NCBI RefSeq assembly: GCF_021130785.1
Contig: NC_060208.1
Location: 53,235,501 to 53,299,500 of the forward strand
Origin: Homalodisca vitripennis
Taxonomy: Eukaryota > Arthropoda > Insecta > Hemiptera > Cicadellidae
Direction: 5' to 3'
Length of the DNA stretch: 64,000 nucleotides
Position 1 is the stretch's first letter, and each line of letters begins with the position of its first letter. This document shows, one piece after another, positions 38,821 through 51,664 of this stretch. The notes under the pieces are model-generated. The model worked only from the letters and a program-made list of their open reading frames with translations. It searched no databases and was not told the DNA's origin. Both the position numbers and the translations under genes were made by a program.

Positions 38821-41031
38821 AACAGAAGATAAAAAGTGTTTAAATGTCATTATTGAGTAATTATATTCACATGATGCCTTTTGAGTATTTGAGTCGCAAT
38901 TAAAATGTGACAAGTATTACCTATTCTGCTTGGATAGGATTTTCAAATTGATTACCAAAATATGCTCAATAAATTGTAATGAACCTTACAAAATAAAACC
39001 AGGTTTTATTGAACGAAACTAAAGTACATAGAGAAGTACAACACTGCAGAGTAAATAAACATAAATAAAATAAAATGACTTTGTTTCGAAAACCTGTTAT
39101 ATGTCCAATGTTCTCAACATTGTTATGTCGAACGCCATATAATATAAGACTTGCAAATAGATGTTTCAATGTAAACGTAAATCAAACATGTTCAATCTAT
39201 AATACTGCGGTAAGTGTGTTGTTTACAACTACAAAAAGTAGAACTAACTAAAATGTCCCATCTGACTTGTAATTTAAAAAGCAACTAAAATTATACTAAC
39301 AAAAGACTAGCAATTTCATGGTGTAAATTATACAGAGCATTTCCTCCCGTGTATAACGGACGACATAAATAACGTAGGGTGGCAACGATCATAATAAAAC
39401 TAAGAGATGTCTGTCTCTGTCGCCACTCGCGTCGCGTGGAGACAATCGAACTTGATTTCTCGATTTTATCGATGATGAAAATATCTCGATATGAACGATC
39501 GATCTTTAAAAGATTGACAACTAATTTACGAAGGCCATATCCTTATAACCTTTAATGAAACTTTAAATATTATATGAATCTTATAACGAGTATAATTAAA
39601 ATTTTTATCTTGTGTGGTCATAAAACTAAGATAGAAATTTTGTTTTGAGCCGCACAATGTTTTTGTTATCTTTTCAGTTATAAGGCTTAAACGTAGAACC
39701 TCAATTATTATGAAATATTAAGTTTCCTTTCCTCCTATCTGCAGTCTTTTAGAAACTATCGAGGATAGGATTGTTACTGCCGAGTACAGTACAGTTAGAG
39801 CTACGGAAGGTCAATATAAAGCTTTGAAAGCTGACATGACTGTAAGCGAATTACATTGGAGCTATAATTTATGACAGAATATTCTGACCAGAAACTATTT
39901 ACTATGATAGTATTGTATATTAGTTAAAAATAGTCTGCTATACGTTTGCTATAGGGTATAATATTATTTTAAAATAAATATAATGTCTGTATTAAAGCAT
40001 GCTTTAAAGCAGACTTTAATTCAATAAATTTATTAAACATTCACTTGTAGACCTTTAGTAGTCGAGTGGACACAACCCAAGTTTACTTGTGCCTCCAAAA
40101 TCATAAAAAAATAAAATTCCATTATTGTTCAAGGGCACTATCCTTGAACATTACAGGGACCTACTTATACAAATACTCGTATAATAAAAGTAAATAATCT
40201 AAATAGGTTTAGTAATAGTCTAAATAGAAGTATTTACTATTTAAATCGTTAAATTTAATATTATAGAACCAGTTTCCAGTTTTGACTGAGTTCGAAATTT
40301 CAAGACACTAGCTATTCGCATAGTTAGTTTTAAATTGATAAAATATTTGTATTTAAAATACAAACAGAAAAATGAGACAGTAGAAACTGGTATTATACAT
40401 GAGATTCATGTCCATCACATTTTTCATCAGTAATCCCAGTCAACAGAACACAGACAAAATCCCTATACCATTTTAGTTTATTACAAAGACGACATTGCAG
40501 GCTAAGCTAAAATTTTCGAAATGGTTCAACCAACAAAGCTCAAAGCAATGTAATCAACCAAATGTCATGTGATTACCCACAATTATACTCTGTTTACTAA
40601 TTTGTATTTTCAGTATTTTCCAGAAGGTGACATACTACCCGTAAAAGCCATGTGAATCACATTTTGACAGATAGAAATGTTGAGACTCCCAATGGACCGA
40701 TGTGTACAAATTTCAATACCGAGAAAGTAAGGGCAGAGTTTCTCCCCGAATTTCAACCCTCTAGGGCAACTCGTTATATCGTTACAGAGGGGAGAGGCTA
40801 TGCCAATTATTGCGTGAAAACAACAGTACAATTACATCGTACTAGTCAATATTTTAAGTCAGGTAAACACAAGTAATCCCACTATCCATTAATTCAATTT
40901 CGTATTCTTTCAACATCAGTCAATGCCACAACGTTTCTCCAATAGCACATCAAGGATTCATCAACAAATTAGAAATTCGTAAACAGTAACAGATGTTTTA
41001 GTCGAGTTTGAATCTGGTGCTAATAATCTGA

Positions 41032-41036
<5 letters not shown>
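38821..41036. other. Intergenic DNA with one interspersed repeat
   Basis: Mostly featureless. A block at 39410-39520 is locally CG-richer with TCGCCACTCGCGTCGCGTGG. The repeat at 40630-40800 is listed separately. No gene is seen. Confidence 0.5.
40630..40800 (+). repeat. Interspersed repeat copy A
   Basis: It shares the phrases TTTTGACAG, CCAATGGxCCGATGT, TTTCAACCCT and a terminal TATCGTxxxTACA, in the same order, with 54148-54297. They are two diverged members of one family of unknown class. Confidence 0.45.

Positions 41037-41095
<59 letters not shown>
41037..41095. repeat. (TA)n microsatellite
   Basis: About 59 bp of alternating TA, followed by ACATG and a second short TA run. Confidence 0.95.
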
Positions 41096-41102
<7 letters not shown>

Positions 41103-41945
41103 ATATATATAAAATATCTTATATTTGTTCATATTTCGTAATGTTACAAGCGGGGGGTGGGGGTCTTAAAGTCTTATGAGGCATTCTCTGAGACAGCAGC
41201 AGTATATGTGAATATGAAAAATCCCTAAGTTCTAACTGATTCCTATCAATATGGTATATAATTTTCTAAGTTTGGTAGCAATGAACATTTGTTCTAATTT
41301 TTACAGTGTATTATGCATTTACGGTTATTGCATAATAAACATAAAAGTAAATTTCCTTTTAAATCACAGACAATACCAAGGGAATGATTACATCTTAGCT
41401 ATTAAGACAAAATATTTCGAAGTATATAATAACAAAACAGAAATATGAGTGGAATCACAAGATACACCCGGGTTAGAAAGTTCAATAGAATGGAGTTTTA
41501 GGTACATTTAAAACATGTGTTATCTGTCTTTTTAAAGTTTAGAATATTTAGATATATATTTAGGTGCCTGCAAAATGATGAATAATATATACAATTCAAA
41601 AGTACCGTAATGGGTAACATATCCCATCATTGATAAAGTAGTTTGTAACTGTACGAATGTAATTTGTGAAGCAAATTGTAATTTTTTAATAAGCATTCCA
41701 CTGGGCAAACATCCAATCATCTTAAGCTACGTTTTCCTAGACGCGCATTATACAACGCTGCGTATTTTCCTGCGCCACGCATCTAAATGCGTTGTCGACA
41801 TTCTGTGATCGCGGGAATTAAGTGTCTTCCTAGACGCGCAATATCGGGGCGCAGTGCAGCAGCCTGGTCCCAACCTCAAGTCATGTCGGACTATATACAT
41901 GTGCGTGCCGCAGCTTTACTTCTTCTTTAAGAAGCCACTATAGAC

Positions 41946-42430
41946 ATGGAATTAGACTGTGCAGTTTTACATACGTTAATATCTAGCAGAGAATCATGCA
42001 GAGAAATGTTCAAAGAAAGAGATTACGAGGGAGCATACACTATTTTAGTTAAAAGACATTTGCTTACTGATGACGTTAAATTTAAAGAATATTTTAGACT
42101 TACGCGTGGACAGTTTTCACACAATACTGACCTCATACGTGAAGATGTAACCGTGCAGCCTTCTAATCGTGTGAAAAATGCCTTAACTGCTGAGGTGAAA
42201 TCCCCAAATGTGAGAGTAGTATCACCTAATTCTTCCGGTAGCCTTTTTTACAACTTTAAAAATTTCTTTTCAACGGTTCTTTTTGCATTAGTCGATGCAA
42301 ACTGTAAGTTCCTTATGGTGGATGTTGGTGCTTATGGCAAAGAAGGAGATGCAGGAATATTCCAAAAATAAAAAAATGGGCAAACTTATCAATGAAGGTG
42401 CCGTATGCCCACATCCAAAAACACTGCCTT
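41946..42430 (+). pseudogene. PIF/Harbinger transposase remnant
   Basis: ATG 41946 opens a 141-codon frame. The N-terminal half has FKEYFRLTRGQF, typical of the region before the Harbinger nuclease. The sequence then jumps to SPNVRVVSPNSSGSLFYNFK and NFFSTVLFALVDANCKFLMV with DVGAYGKEGDAG, the central DDE_Tnp_4 core including the second Asp. The segment that would hold the first Asp (the GALDGKH region) is missing, probably by internal deletion. The sequence continues out of frame with KLINEGAV to about 42430. Inverted ends and TSD were not resolved; a repeated CCTAGACGCGCA phrase at 41737 and 41830 may mark the 5' side. Confidence 0.75.
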
Positions 42431-42439
42431 CTGCGTCAG

Positions 42440-42999
42440 AATAGTTAGAATAATAGGGCACAGATTCGATATAATATATTTCATTGAGAGGCAAAACATG
42501 CTTCTGAGAACAAAAAGACAACATTGTACAATGTTATGGACTTAAAGGAGTGAATAAAGGTTTTCTTTATACAGAAAACATTTTAAATAGATTACAGTTA
42601 AACATCCCAAGCCCATTTGGTAATTCTTAAATCTAATTACTCACTTGTTTACATTTAACATAAATGTTTACTTTTTCAAATTTCATCTCATATACTGTTA
42701 TTAAATTTATGTTCTTCATTTCAATAAGTGTGTAATATACATTCTATAGATAGTAGGTACTTTAGATAGAAATTATCAATTTGAGTTTGAGTTTGGCATG
42801 TATTGCTTACTGTTAGCGTGTTTTGCCCGCTAAATGGAGAAAGCTAGTGATAATATCTATTCAATCATCGATTGTTCTCGTGGTCGCGATGCTCGATACG
42901 TGAAGTAACACCGATGAATGAGAATGAATCAAGGTAGCGTTGGGTGGTAAACACCCTGTGTGGACGAAAGGGGGCGAGGGGGCGGACAATCGATATAAT
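42440..42999. other. Intergenic DNA upstream of a promoter candidate
   Basis: No gene is seen. CpG content rises towards 42850. Confidence 0.5.
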
Positions 43000-43217
43000 G
43001 TCTGTCAGCTGGCAAAGATGGCGTCGGCCGGTGTCGTCCGCTACGACTAACCTAAAAACAGCTCGTAATTTGTTACAGTAACCGCGTCACCTCGATTGGA
43101 TCATGTGATTCATTATCGGAATTGTGTATAGTGTGAGTTGTCTGTATTGATGCACATCTGATAACAGTCTGCGAGAGAGATAGCCAAGTCGCTGATTCGT
43201 CTGTGGGACAAATTAAG
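43000..43217 (+). promoter_or_regulatory. Host promoter and 5' non-coding exon candidate
   Basis: A CpG-richer island (42850-43080) contains GCAAAGATGGCGTCGGCC, close to the YY1-type core promoter element AAGATGGCG. Downstream sequence ends in AATTAAG followed by GTAAGATAG, a strong splice donor (exon end 43217). Only a 10-codon frame starts at the ATG, so the exon would be 5' UTR of a plus-strand gene. The coding exons are not in the immediate vicinity. This is inference from signals only. Confidence 0.4.
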
Positions 43218-44114
43218 GTAAGATAGGACGTTTATTATATCTCCAGGGTAAGCGTCGCGCCCTCCCCGCCCTGTTTAGTGGTCCTGATTTATTTATCTTT
43301 GGCAGGTTTTATCTCGAAGTGATGCTGGTAAGATGGTACCGTACCGGCTCACAGTGCGGTTTACTACCAGTTGTACGGCCATTGACAGCTACCTTGTCAC
43401 GTCAAACTCTTACTGATTCATTAACGCCTACTTTCGAGGCGTGATTGCTCTTTTCGTTCTCACCTCCCAACCTTCTAATTGTATCACAATTTTCTTACTC
43501 ACCCCTTCAAAAATAGTTTTTTAACGTCTTACAATTAATTGTTCAAATAGGCATGAATAACTAGTCAAATCACACTTATTCGTAAATTACATATCATATG
43601 GATTGTTTTAAATTTATGCTGTGGCAAATTTGTGTGTTCCTAAATTGTATTTTTTTTAACGAGTGATTTAAATGGATAGTGGTTACATTTTAAAAGTCAT
43701 GTGAGATTTTAAACTCAGCATAAATATTTAAAGTCAGACTATTTAACACCATCAAGTCATCCCAAATATATGGTTTTTTTTTTTTGTCATTAATAAAAGA
43801 TTATAAAACAGATATAAATGCATTAAATTCATACTACCTTTGTTATAATACATTTAAGATATTACCATAACAATTAAACAATTACTTGTATTTATTTATA
43901 TATATTGTTTATTCATTGAAAGATAGAAAGGTAGAACCCAACTTCATAATTACCCGTATATTATTTGTATATTTATATGAACTCGACCGCCGTTGGAATA
44001 TTTTAACTAGTTATACTATTTAAAGTTGTATTATATTAGATATTAACAATAACTGCTAATTATTAACTTTGTTTTTAATGTTATAAACTTAAATTCTATC
44101 AATTGTGTTTGCCC

Positions 44115-44118
<4 letters not shown>
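43218..44118. other. Intron-like AT-rich DNA
   Basis: No gene is seen. It follows the splice donor candidate. Confidence 0.45.
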
Positions 44119-44157
<39 letters not shown>

Positions 44158-44170
44158 ATATAAATATATA
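44119..44170. repeat. (TA)n tract beside a mariner end
   Basis: Interrupted alternating TA that includes the TA target duplication at 44169-44170. Confidence 0.9.
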
Positions 44171-46851
44171 CAGGGTGTATATTATGTCTGGAAACACCCA
44201 AATATATCCTTTGAATAATTTAAATATAAATTTGAAACCTCTTACAATCGTGATAGAGATTGGGCATCCTACTTTTTTTGGAACAATGTTTTGTTTTATG
44301 TCACACCAACGGGGGACGTCCTGCCGAGGGTATCGTGAATATTCTTAATGGAAGCCTATACCTTGTGATACATAATTTTAAAGGTAATAGCTTACTGAAT
44401 TGAATGCCACAAACCGCATCTCAAAGGAATATATTCTATCAGAAAAATAGAGCATTGTTTAGTTATTGAAAATTTACTGATGTTCAACAATGTAATTTTA
44501 ACATGGATCTTGCCACAAAATGTTGTTTACACTAATTTTTTAGCATTTTTTAAATGTTCAATTAAAAAAAAAATAAACAATTTTATTTTTAAGCTGGTTT
44601 CATCATTAGTACAAATTTACCAGTTTTTATTACAATGAATAAAACTTATGAAGTTCACTTTTCTCTGATTACTTATGGGAATCTGTACTTGGTGTTTTCC
44701 CAGTCAGCAGAATGGTTTAATTAAAGAGACAAAAGGTCACTAGCCTAGTGAGAAACATTATTGTGTTATTAATCATCTGGTCTACAGTTTTCAGTTTTGT
44801 TGAGCATGGAGCTTTCACTAGACAGGTCTAAGCTTGGGAAATTACAAATGGACAAAGGTCCATAATCATTCCTGTCGAGTTTAATCAGTGTCCTCTGAAG
44901 CATTGCTGTCAGACAAGTTATCTAATTACAGTAGTTCAGTTTTTTATTTGGCATTTTTTAATGGAATTGTCTGAAAGAGAACGAATTACTCTGTTGATGA
45001 TGCGAGATATGGCGATCGTCAAAGATCTTATCGGGAAGTTTGTAATTGTTTTAATGACACTTTCCCAGAAAGGAATCCCATAAGGTTTCAACAATATCAA
45101 AAAACTATGAGCGTTTTGAAATGACAGGGAGTGTACGTAATCGGCCAAAGTCGGGTAGGATACAATCTGCAACAGATGAAGAACATGCACCTAGATGGTT
45201 TTGCAAACATTTATTGAAGACCCACATACATCGCTCTGAGAAAGACTGCACAGCAACATGATATGCACCCTATGTCTCGTGAGTAAGATTTTGAAAATTA
45301 ATAAATGCAAACCATTTAAAGTTCATTTAGTCCAACATTAAGTGAGGATGATTACGACAGAAGAGAGTGAGTTTTGTGAACTTGTGATGCGCAAATGTGA
45401 TGACAATAGATTTTCTGAAGACGATACTAAATTTCTGACGTGAGGACTCTGAGAAAAAGAACTTTTTTTAGAAGACAAATAAAGCAAGAGAAGTGGAGAT
45501 TCTAACACACAAATTGCCGTGGCTAGAATTTTCCAAGATTCTGAGTGAAAGACCCACATTAAAGAGATTACTGAAAAGAGAAAAAAAGGAGAAGAAAGCA
45601 TTTTCTGAAAGAAAGAGAAAGAAAAAAACGTTTCCTAGAAAAAGAAGAACCCAACATACTAATTTCTGATGAGGCAACTTTTTTCCTAAATGGCAATGAG
45701 TTTAACAGGCACAATTGCCGTGGCTAAGTTTCCAATGGCTAGTGAAAACCCCACATTGGATTACTGAGTCCCCCATTCACAGCTACCCACAAAAACTGAA
45801 CGTATGGTGTGGAAATTTTAGGTAACAAAAATTGTTGGACCCTTGTTTCATCAATGGAAATTTAAATGCCGAACTTTTACTACAATATGCTGCCAAAATG
45901 AAATAATCCCAGCTATTCAAATTGCATCAGGAGAATACTTTGATAATGTATGGTTTCAGCAGGATGTGTGCTCCACCCCATTATGGGGAGACAGGTAAGA
46001 GAGTATTTGGATTTAAGGTTTTCCTCATAAATGGATTGGCCGAAGAGGAGAAATCGAATGGCCTCCAAGATCTCCGGATTTGTCACCAATCGATTATTGT
46101 TCCTATGGGGTCATTTTAAAATCCAATGTTTATAGAAAGAAAGCCTCATAATTTGGAAGACCTAAGAAACAGGATTATAGAGGAGATTGCTTTTGATAAC
46201 TGAAGAAATGTTTAGGCAACTCTGTCGAAATCATTTTACACAAGATTGGCTCATTGTCAAAACCGTAGAAGGAACACAGTTCGAACAATTGCTTTGACAC
46301 CAAATGCAGGTAAAACGTTTGTTGTAAGAACTTTTCTAACAGCATACATTATTTTTTATTTGTAATAAGAAATCAATAACATAAGTATTTCCATAATTGT
46401 ACTGTAATAAAAACTGGCAAATTTGTGCTAATAGAACCAGCTTAAAATGAAATTTTTGTTTTATTTAATTGAACATTAAAAAAAATGCTAAAAAATTAGT
46501 GTAACACATTTTGTGGCAAGAACCATGTTTAAAATTACATTGTTGAACATCAGTAAATTTTCAATACTAAAAATTCTCTATTTTCTGATAGAAGAATTCC
46601 TTTGAGATGCGGTTTGTGGCATTCAATTCAGTAAGCTATTACCTTTAAAATTATGTATCACAAGGTATAGGCTTCCATTAAGAATATTCACGATACCCTC
46701 GGCAGGACGTCCCCCGTTGTGTGACATAAACAAAACATTAGTTCCAAAAAGTAGATGCCCAATCTCTATCACGATTGTAAGAGGTTTCAAATTTATATTT
46801 AAATTATTAAAGGATATATTTGGGTTGTTTCCAGACATAATATACACCCTG
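44171..46851 (+). mobile_element. Mariner-type element with long inverted repeats
   Basis: The ends are CAGGGTGTATATTATGTCTGG and its inverse, flanked by TA (44169-44170, 46852-46853). The arms extend about 470 bp (44171-44640 and about 46395-46851) with modest divergence. The transposase pseudogene lies between. The first eight bases of the terminus and a GCCxCAAACCGCA motif in the arm are shared with the element at 4089-5588, so the two belong to related families. Confidence 0.85.
44961..46297 (+). pseudogene. Mariner-type transposase, degraded
   Basis: ATG 44961 opens MELSERERITLLMM. A missing base then shifts the frame, after which YGDRQRSYREVCNCFND appears (helix-turn-helix). Catalytic-domain pieces follow in other frames: ISDEATFFLNG near 45660-45690, VWFQQD and CAPPHYGE at about 45948-45990 (second Asp region), and a GRRGEIEWPPRSPDLSPIDY stretch near 46040-46100 (third Asp region). 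The stop is at 46295-46297. A Lys/Glu-rich stretch at 45460-45640 is unusual and looks like a local duplication, because a TTGCCGTGGCTA phrase recurs at about 45512 and 45715. The copy is inactive. Confidence 0.8.
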
Positions 46852-46853
46852 TA

Positions 46854-47729
46854 TATATTATCAATATATAAACATACTATCAATCTTTGACAAATTTAAA
46901 GAATATTGTCTGATGAAGATGTATTTGTTAGGCTTGTGGCACATTAAAAATGTACTAGTGACTTCAAAAATTATATAGGCAAATTCTATACCATTGTAGT
47001 GTATAAATATTTGCCGTTTTCTAAAAGCAGGCTGCAAACATGTAGTAAAATATTCAGAAATGCGTTTATATGTTAAATTGGTCTATTCTGTAATAACTTG
47101 ACTAAAAATCATTATTAATAATAATATTAAAGTATTATTTTTCAACATATATCACCAAATTTCTATTTGAAACGCGTATTCATTCCTAGTTCTAAATACA
47201 TTCCTTACATTTACGTGTATTTAATAATAAATAGAGATAGAAATAATAAATTAAAGACTTACCGATTTAAAGATAAAAGATTATATAATCTTTTCATAGG
47301 ATTGACCATGTTCGGTATCTTGGATCATTTTGTACGTATCATATAATAACAGTGAATATTGTAACATACTACTTTTGTCTAATAAATGTACCTCAATAGC
47401 ATTTTGATACAAGGATTTTAATTTTGATCTACATTTATTAGTGAATTAATGACAGTGTTACAACTATCAACATGCGAAGCTTAGGATTAAGATTTGGTTT
47501 TCGCATTGAAACTAACATTTTTTTCCCTTTCAGCTTTGGGACAAATTGACTACCACAATCATGTTCAATTACGCTTTAGTAGTAGTCCTATACTTATTTA
47601 TTCTCTGCTTAGTTATATCTGCTCAAATTTATTTACTTAATATTTTCAAAAGTATTATTAATTTAAAAAGTTATTTTTACTAAAAGCAAAAATGTTATCT
47701 GCTCTACTTACAGCACTTAAGTAGACCTA
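46854..47729. other. Intergenic DNA, no gene seen
   Basis: AT-rich with no coding signal. Confidence 0.5.
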
Positions 47730-47830
47730 GTTACCTAGGAGGTTAAGTGGTAGAGAGGACTTTTAAGTCCTAACTTCGCCTCTGTAAATAAAGTCATTTT
47801 TCATTTCATTTAATTTCATTTTCATTTCAT
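47730..47830 (+). mobile_element. LINE-like 3' end with TTTCA tail
   Basis: A short piece, TTAAGTGGTAGAGAGGACTT, then TAACTTCGCCTCTGTAAATAAAG, ends in repeats of TCATTT. Such endings mark severely 5'-truncated insect LINE copies. Confidence 0.5.
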
Positions 47831-47839
47831 TTCACTTAT

Positions 47840-49960
47840 TAGAAAACATATAACACAATTAGTGATTATTTTCAACAGAAAAAAATATATAGGAATATTT
47901 ATTTAAATCTTGACTTAAAAAGGATCTCCATTGGCGGCTCCAAAACACATTTATATATTCCTGAAAATAGATCTTCTTTTACATTATAATAGTTCTGTGT
48001 TTCTTTGTGAAAAGGTCAATCTGTCCGGATGTGTGTGGATTTAAGCAAAATGTACGACATGCTGGTGAATCTTCGCTTGCGCTCAGGCAAAGACATCAGT
48101 ATTCTCTGGTCAGAACAGGCCACTGTATAGTATTTTCGGTGTCGAGGTGTAACCAATAAAAGAGGGGAAGTGAAAGCGGCCTTGTGGGTGGAGGTTGTTT
48201 TTGTGACGGGCGGCTCATATAATATTTTGTGGTCTCCTCCACCACACCACATATTGGAAGCTGGGCCCTTTGTCACAGTGTCACCCAACCCATTGACTGA
48301 TTCAACCGTAAATCTCACCTATTTTTGTTCAGGCGATATCAGTTTTAAGAAGTCCGTTGGATTTGTCAAATGTAATTGTTTCAAAACCTACCGAGGCAAT
48401 TTATTTGTGTTATCAAATGTTAAATAAATGCAGTGGACAAATTGAGTGTTGATTTTCGTGGTTATATTCAAACTAAGACGGGAAAGTGTATGGGTGTATA
48501 CAAAAAGCTTTCAACGTATATTGAATTTCAGGAGTTGACCTATAGACCTCTATACCTAAGAACGCAAGATTGGGAAGCTCGGACTCCACATTGAACTGCT
48601 GAACCTTTCCGATTGTCTTTCTTTAAAATGGTAATTGGAAATATCTTTGTCGAATTCATGTTTACCTAGAAAAATCAGGTTGGGAAAAGTAATGTTTAAG
48701 CCCTAATGGAATTGGAAAAGAAAAAAAATATAGTAGTTTTGAATATGGATGTGGGCATGAGATGATCAATAACATCAGTAGTTTAGTACTCATATTAAGC
48801 TATAAATTAAGTATTCATATTAAGCATAAAATACTTCACGCACATAATGAGATTATATTTAAAATGTTCAAGTATTAAAAGTATAGTTTTGGAATTTATT
48901 ATTAAGATAAAAACCATAACGATGCTGAAAAAATAGATACAAGCCAGGACGACGCTACCGATAATTTAAACGGTGAAACTTTTCCGAGAACACTAGAGTA
49001 AATTAAATAATTCGAAGCGAGTGGAGCAAAGCGATTTACTCTCTAAAGTTAAAACTTATTAGTTTGTGGAAGTCAACAAATTCAGTCAAAGGTCGGTAAA
49101 GATTTCTAGATAACAAGAACCCAGAATCGGTAACAGAGGTATTCTCAAACTAACTAACGTCCAGAAACATAAGACCAGAAGAAACTGAAGATTGTTGGGC
49201 CAAGAGGTAACAAGAAACCAAAAGACCAAAACTGAAAACAAGTGACCAAAAGTCATAATCCGAAGAATGGAAGGCCTTCAAACCCGAATCATACCATTAT
49301 CAGTATTAGTACGTCCAACTGTCAAAGGAACTGAGATGTGAATAATTTGGACCCCGTGGACTTCGGAACTCCGCGCAGCTTGGGAACACAGGGGTATGCC
49401 CGATGATTCTTATGCCTGGAAGTGAGAGTTAATGGAGACGCAAGAACGAGGAAGGAGATAAATTAGAATGAAAAGCATGGTGATTTGAAATATCAGTTGA
49501 TTTTGCATGAAGGAAGCCGATAAATTCTTCATCTCGTAATCTTAGTAAGTTCATGTGTGCCTATAGATTTATTATTGGCGGCAGTTGGAAACTGCGGAAA
49601 ATTGTCGGCGGCTTGTAAAATCCTGTAAAATTATATCGTGGGTTTATATGAGTTACACTCAGTTATTTTAACACATATCTGCACACAGTTTCAATGTTGG
49701 AGCAATAGAGAACTCCAGAAAATGGTCGATGGCTTGTTAGTTAATACAGAGTGGATTCATTCAATAAATAAATCAGTTATATTTATAATAAATCATTCTG
49801 GTTTCCAAGGACGGTTGTAGTACCAACGACCGTGGTCTTATTGACGTCATATAAAGCTTCAAACTTTTAGTTGGATTTGGAACTTTTATAAGAGTAATGC
49901 TCGCATTGTTTAGTAAAACTAAACTCCCAAATTTGCAAAGGACGAAGAAAGTCTTAGACG
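47840..49960. other. Intergenic DNA, mixed composition
   Basis: The block 47990-48330 is less AT-rich, and 48940-49460 is purine-rich. I see no gene with recognisable features in either; short frames on both strands overlap and look random. Confidence 0.4.
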
Positions 49961-49979
49961 TCTAGACGTCATCTTTCGG

Positions 49980-50180
49980 ATCCGATTTAATCCAGAAAAT
50001 CGCGGCGGAGCGGAGAGAATCGATGGGGGCGGTCAGCTGTGAACTGATAAGGGAGATAAGTTATTACTGCCAGTTTATTGGCTTTTTGTCATTCGTCCCC
50101 CTCCCCCACCTGGCCCACAACGCCGCTAAAGGTTATTATAGGCTGCGCTCCGCTGGTGGTACTGGTAATGGGAAAATCGA
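49980..50180. promoter_or_regulatory. GC-rich island, enhancer or promoter candidate
   Basis: A 200-bp island much richer in G+C than its surroundings contains CAGCTG, two GATAAG sites (one as GAGATAAG), a CCCCCTCCCCCACC tract and GCGCTCCGCTGG. There is no coding frame that I trust. Confidence 0.35.
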
Positions 50181-50189
50181 TGAAGGGCC

Positions 50190-51126
50190 ATATTTAAATG
50201 AAAGAAAGTACTGCAACCACAGCCCTACCACTTTCTTGTACGCATTCCTTGACAATAACAAAAACTCCAATTTTAGAATGTACTGGAGAGGTTGTTGCAC
50301 GTTTTAAAAAAATTTTGAAACAATAATTCTATAATTCAAGATGTAATTGCATAAACATAATTTGACAATATTGATGTTAGTTAATAACCCGCCTTATAAT
50401 TGTCAGCTTCTAACGATTAACAGTAATAGTGATTAAATGTATCGTTATTAATTAATTTTGGAGATGTATTAATATTATTTACATGTCTCGCATTAAACAG
50501 TTACAAAATGTTGTATCTAATAAGGACTCAGCAGGTTCTTCTTGTAATCGTGTTGTCTGTCCGTGCATAGAAAAATCTTAGAGACTTGAAACTTTGTACT
50601 TAGGTTCTTCTTGCTCAAGGAAACTATATTAGTTTTGGGATATTAGGGTCAAAATGTAGCAAAGTTTTCACTAAAAATGTGAAATGGTAATCTATCATAA
50701 AATTTCACTAATTTGGGATAGAGTTACTGTCAGTTTGGTAAAGACTTTCGTTACGTTCTGTAGGGTCTTTCGACATTCAGTTGTTTAATAGTTTTATTTA
50801 TGTTATTTATTTCATAAAATTTGCAAATTATATTTTAATTTATTCACAGTTGGTCTGATTTGAGTTCAAAATTAAAATGTTGCCCTTACAACTGTTAAAG
50901 TTCAACAATTTTATAGTGATTAAATAAATCACAACGGTAAAGTAATCCCTTTCAAAATAATCTATATTTACATCAATTATTTATCTGTTATATATACTGC
51001 AACCATAAAATTACAGGTACTAAGTTTTATCGTTTATGTCCCTAAAGTAAAAATTCTTATTTACATACAACTTAGCGTAAGTGAACGTTCCTAGTGTTTA
51101 TCGACTATAATTCGGTATACTATATA

Positions 51127-51129
<3 letters not shown>
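50190..51129. other. Intergenic DNA with a possible old repeat
   Basis: The phrase GTTGTCTGTCCGTGCATAG, then GAGACTTGAAACTTTGTAC (about 50548-50600), resembles non-coding parts of insect transposons. Boundaries are not defined and no gene is seen. Confidence 0.4.

Positions 51130-51180
<51 letters not shown>
51130..51180. repeat. (TA)n microsatellite
   Basis: About 51 bp of alternating TA. Confidence 0.95.
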
Positions 51181-51184
<4 letters not shown>

Positions 51185-51605
51185 GTTGTGTACATTCCAT
51201 AATCAGGACAAAATTGAAAACTGTTATAAATTAAAAGGCATCAATAATGTTCCTTTGCATGCCAACAAAAATATAAATAGGTTTAATTTGAGAAGGGGCG
51301 AACTGCTCATGAACTTGGTTTAAAATCAAAATTTCCTTTAGGTTTCAACATTCGTTAATTTCAAAAATTATTTTTGTACTCTTTTGGTATTTCTGATAAA
51401 ACATCGGCTGTGAGGTATTTCCCCCTGTTTATTATTCTATTTCAGTTATTTCTCTTGTTTATATTTAGTTTAATTATTAAATTTTGTAAATATTTATACA
51501 ATCTTTATTATCTGAAGAAGTACGCTAAAGACATACGAAAATTCATAAAGAGTTTACCTATATTTGGTTTTTTTATTTTGATTTTTGCATGAAGAGAATA
51601 CATAT

Positions 51606-51661
<56 letters not shown>
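51606..51661. repeat. (TA)n microsatellite
   Basis: About 56 bp of alternating TA, 430 bp from the previous array. Confidence 0.95.

Positions 51662-51664
<3 letters not shown>

Noticed and set aside
44103..44348. Frame of 81 codons covering the mariner left end
   Set aside because: It reads a TA run and the inverted arm. A mirror frame exists in the other arm at 46623-46883.
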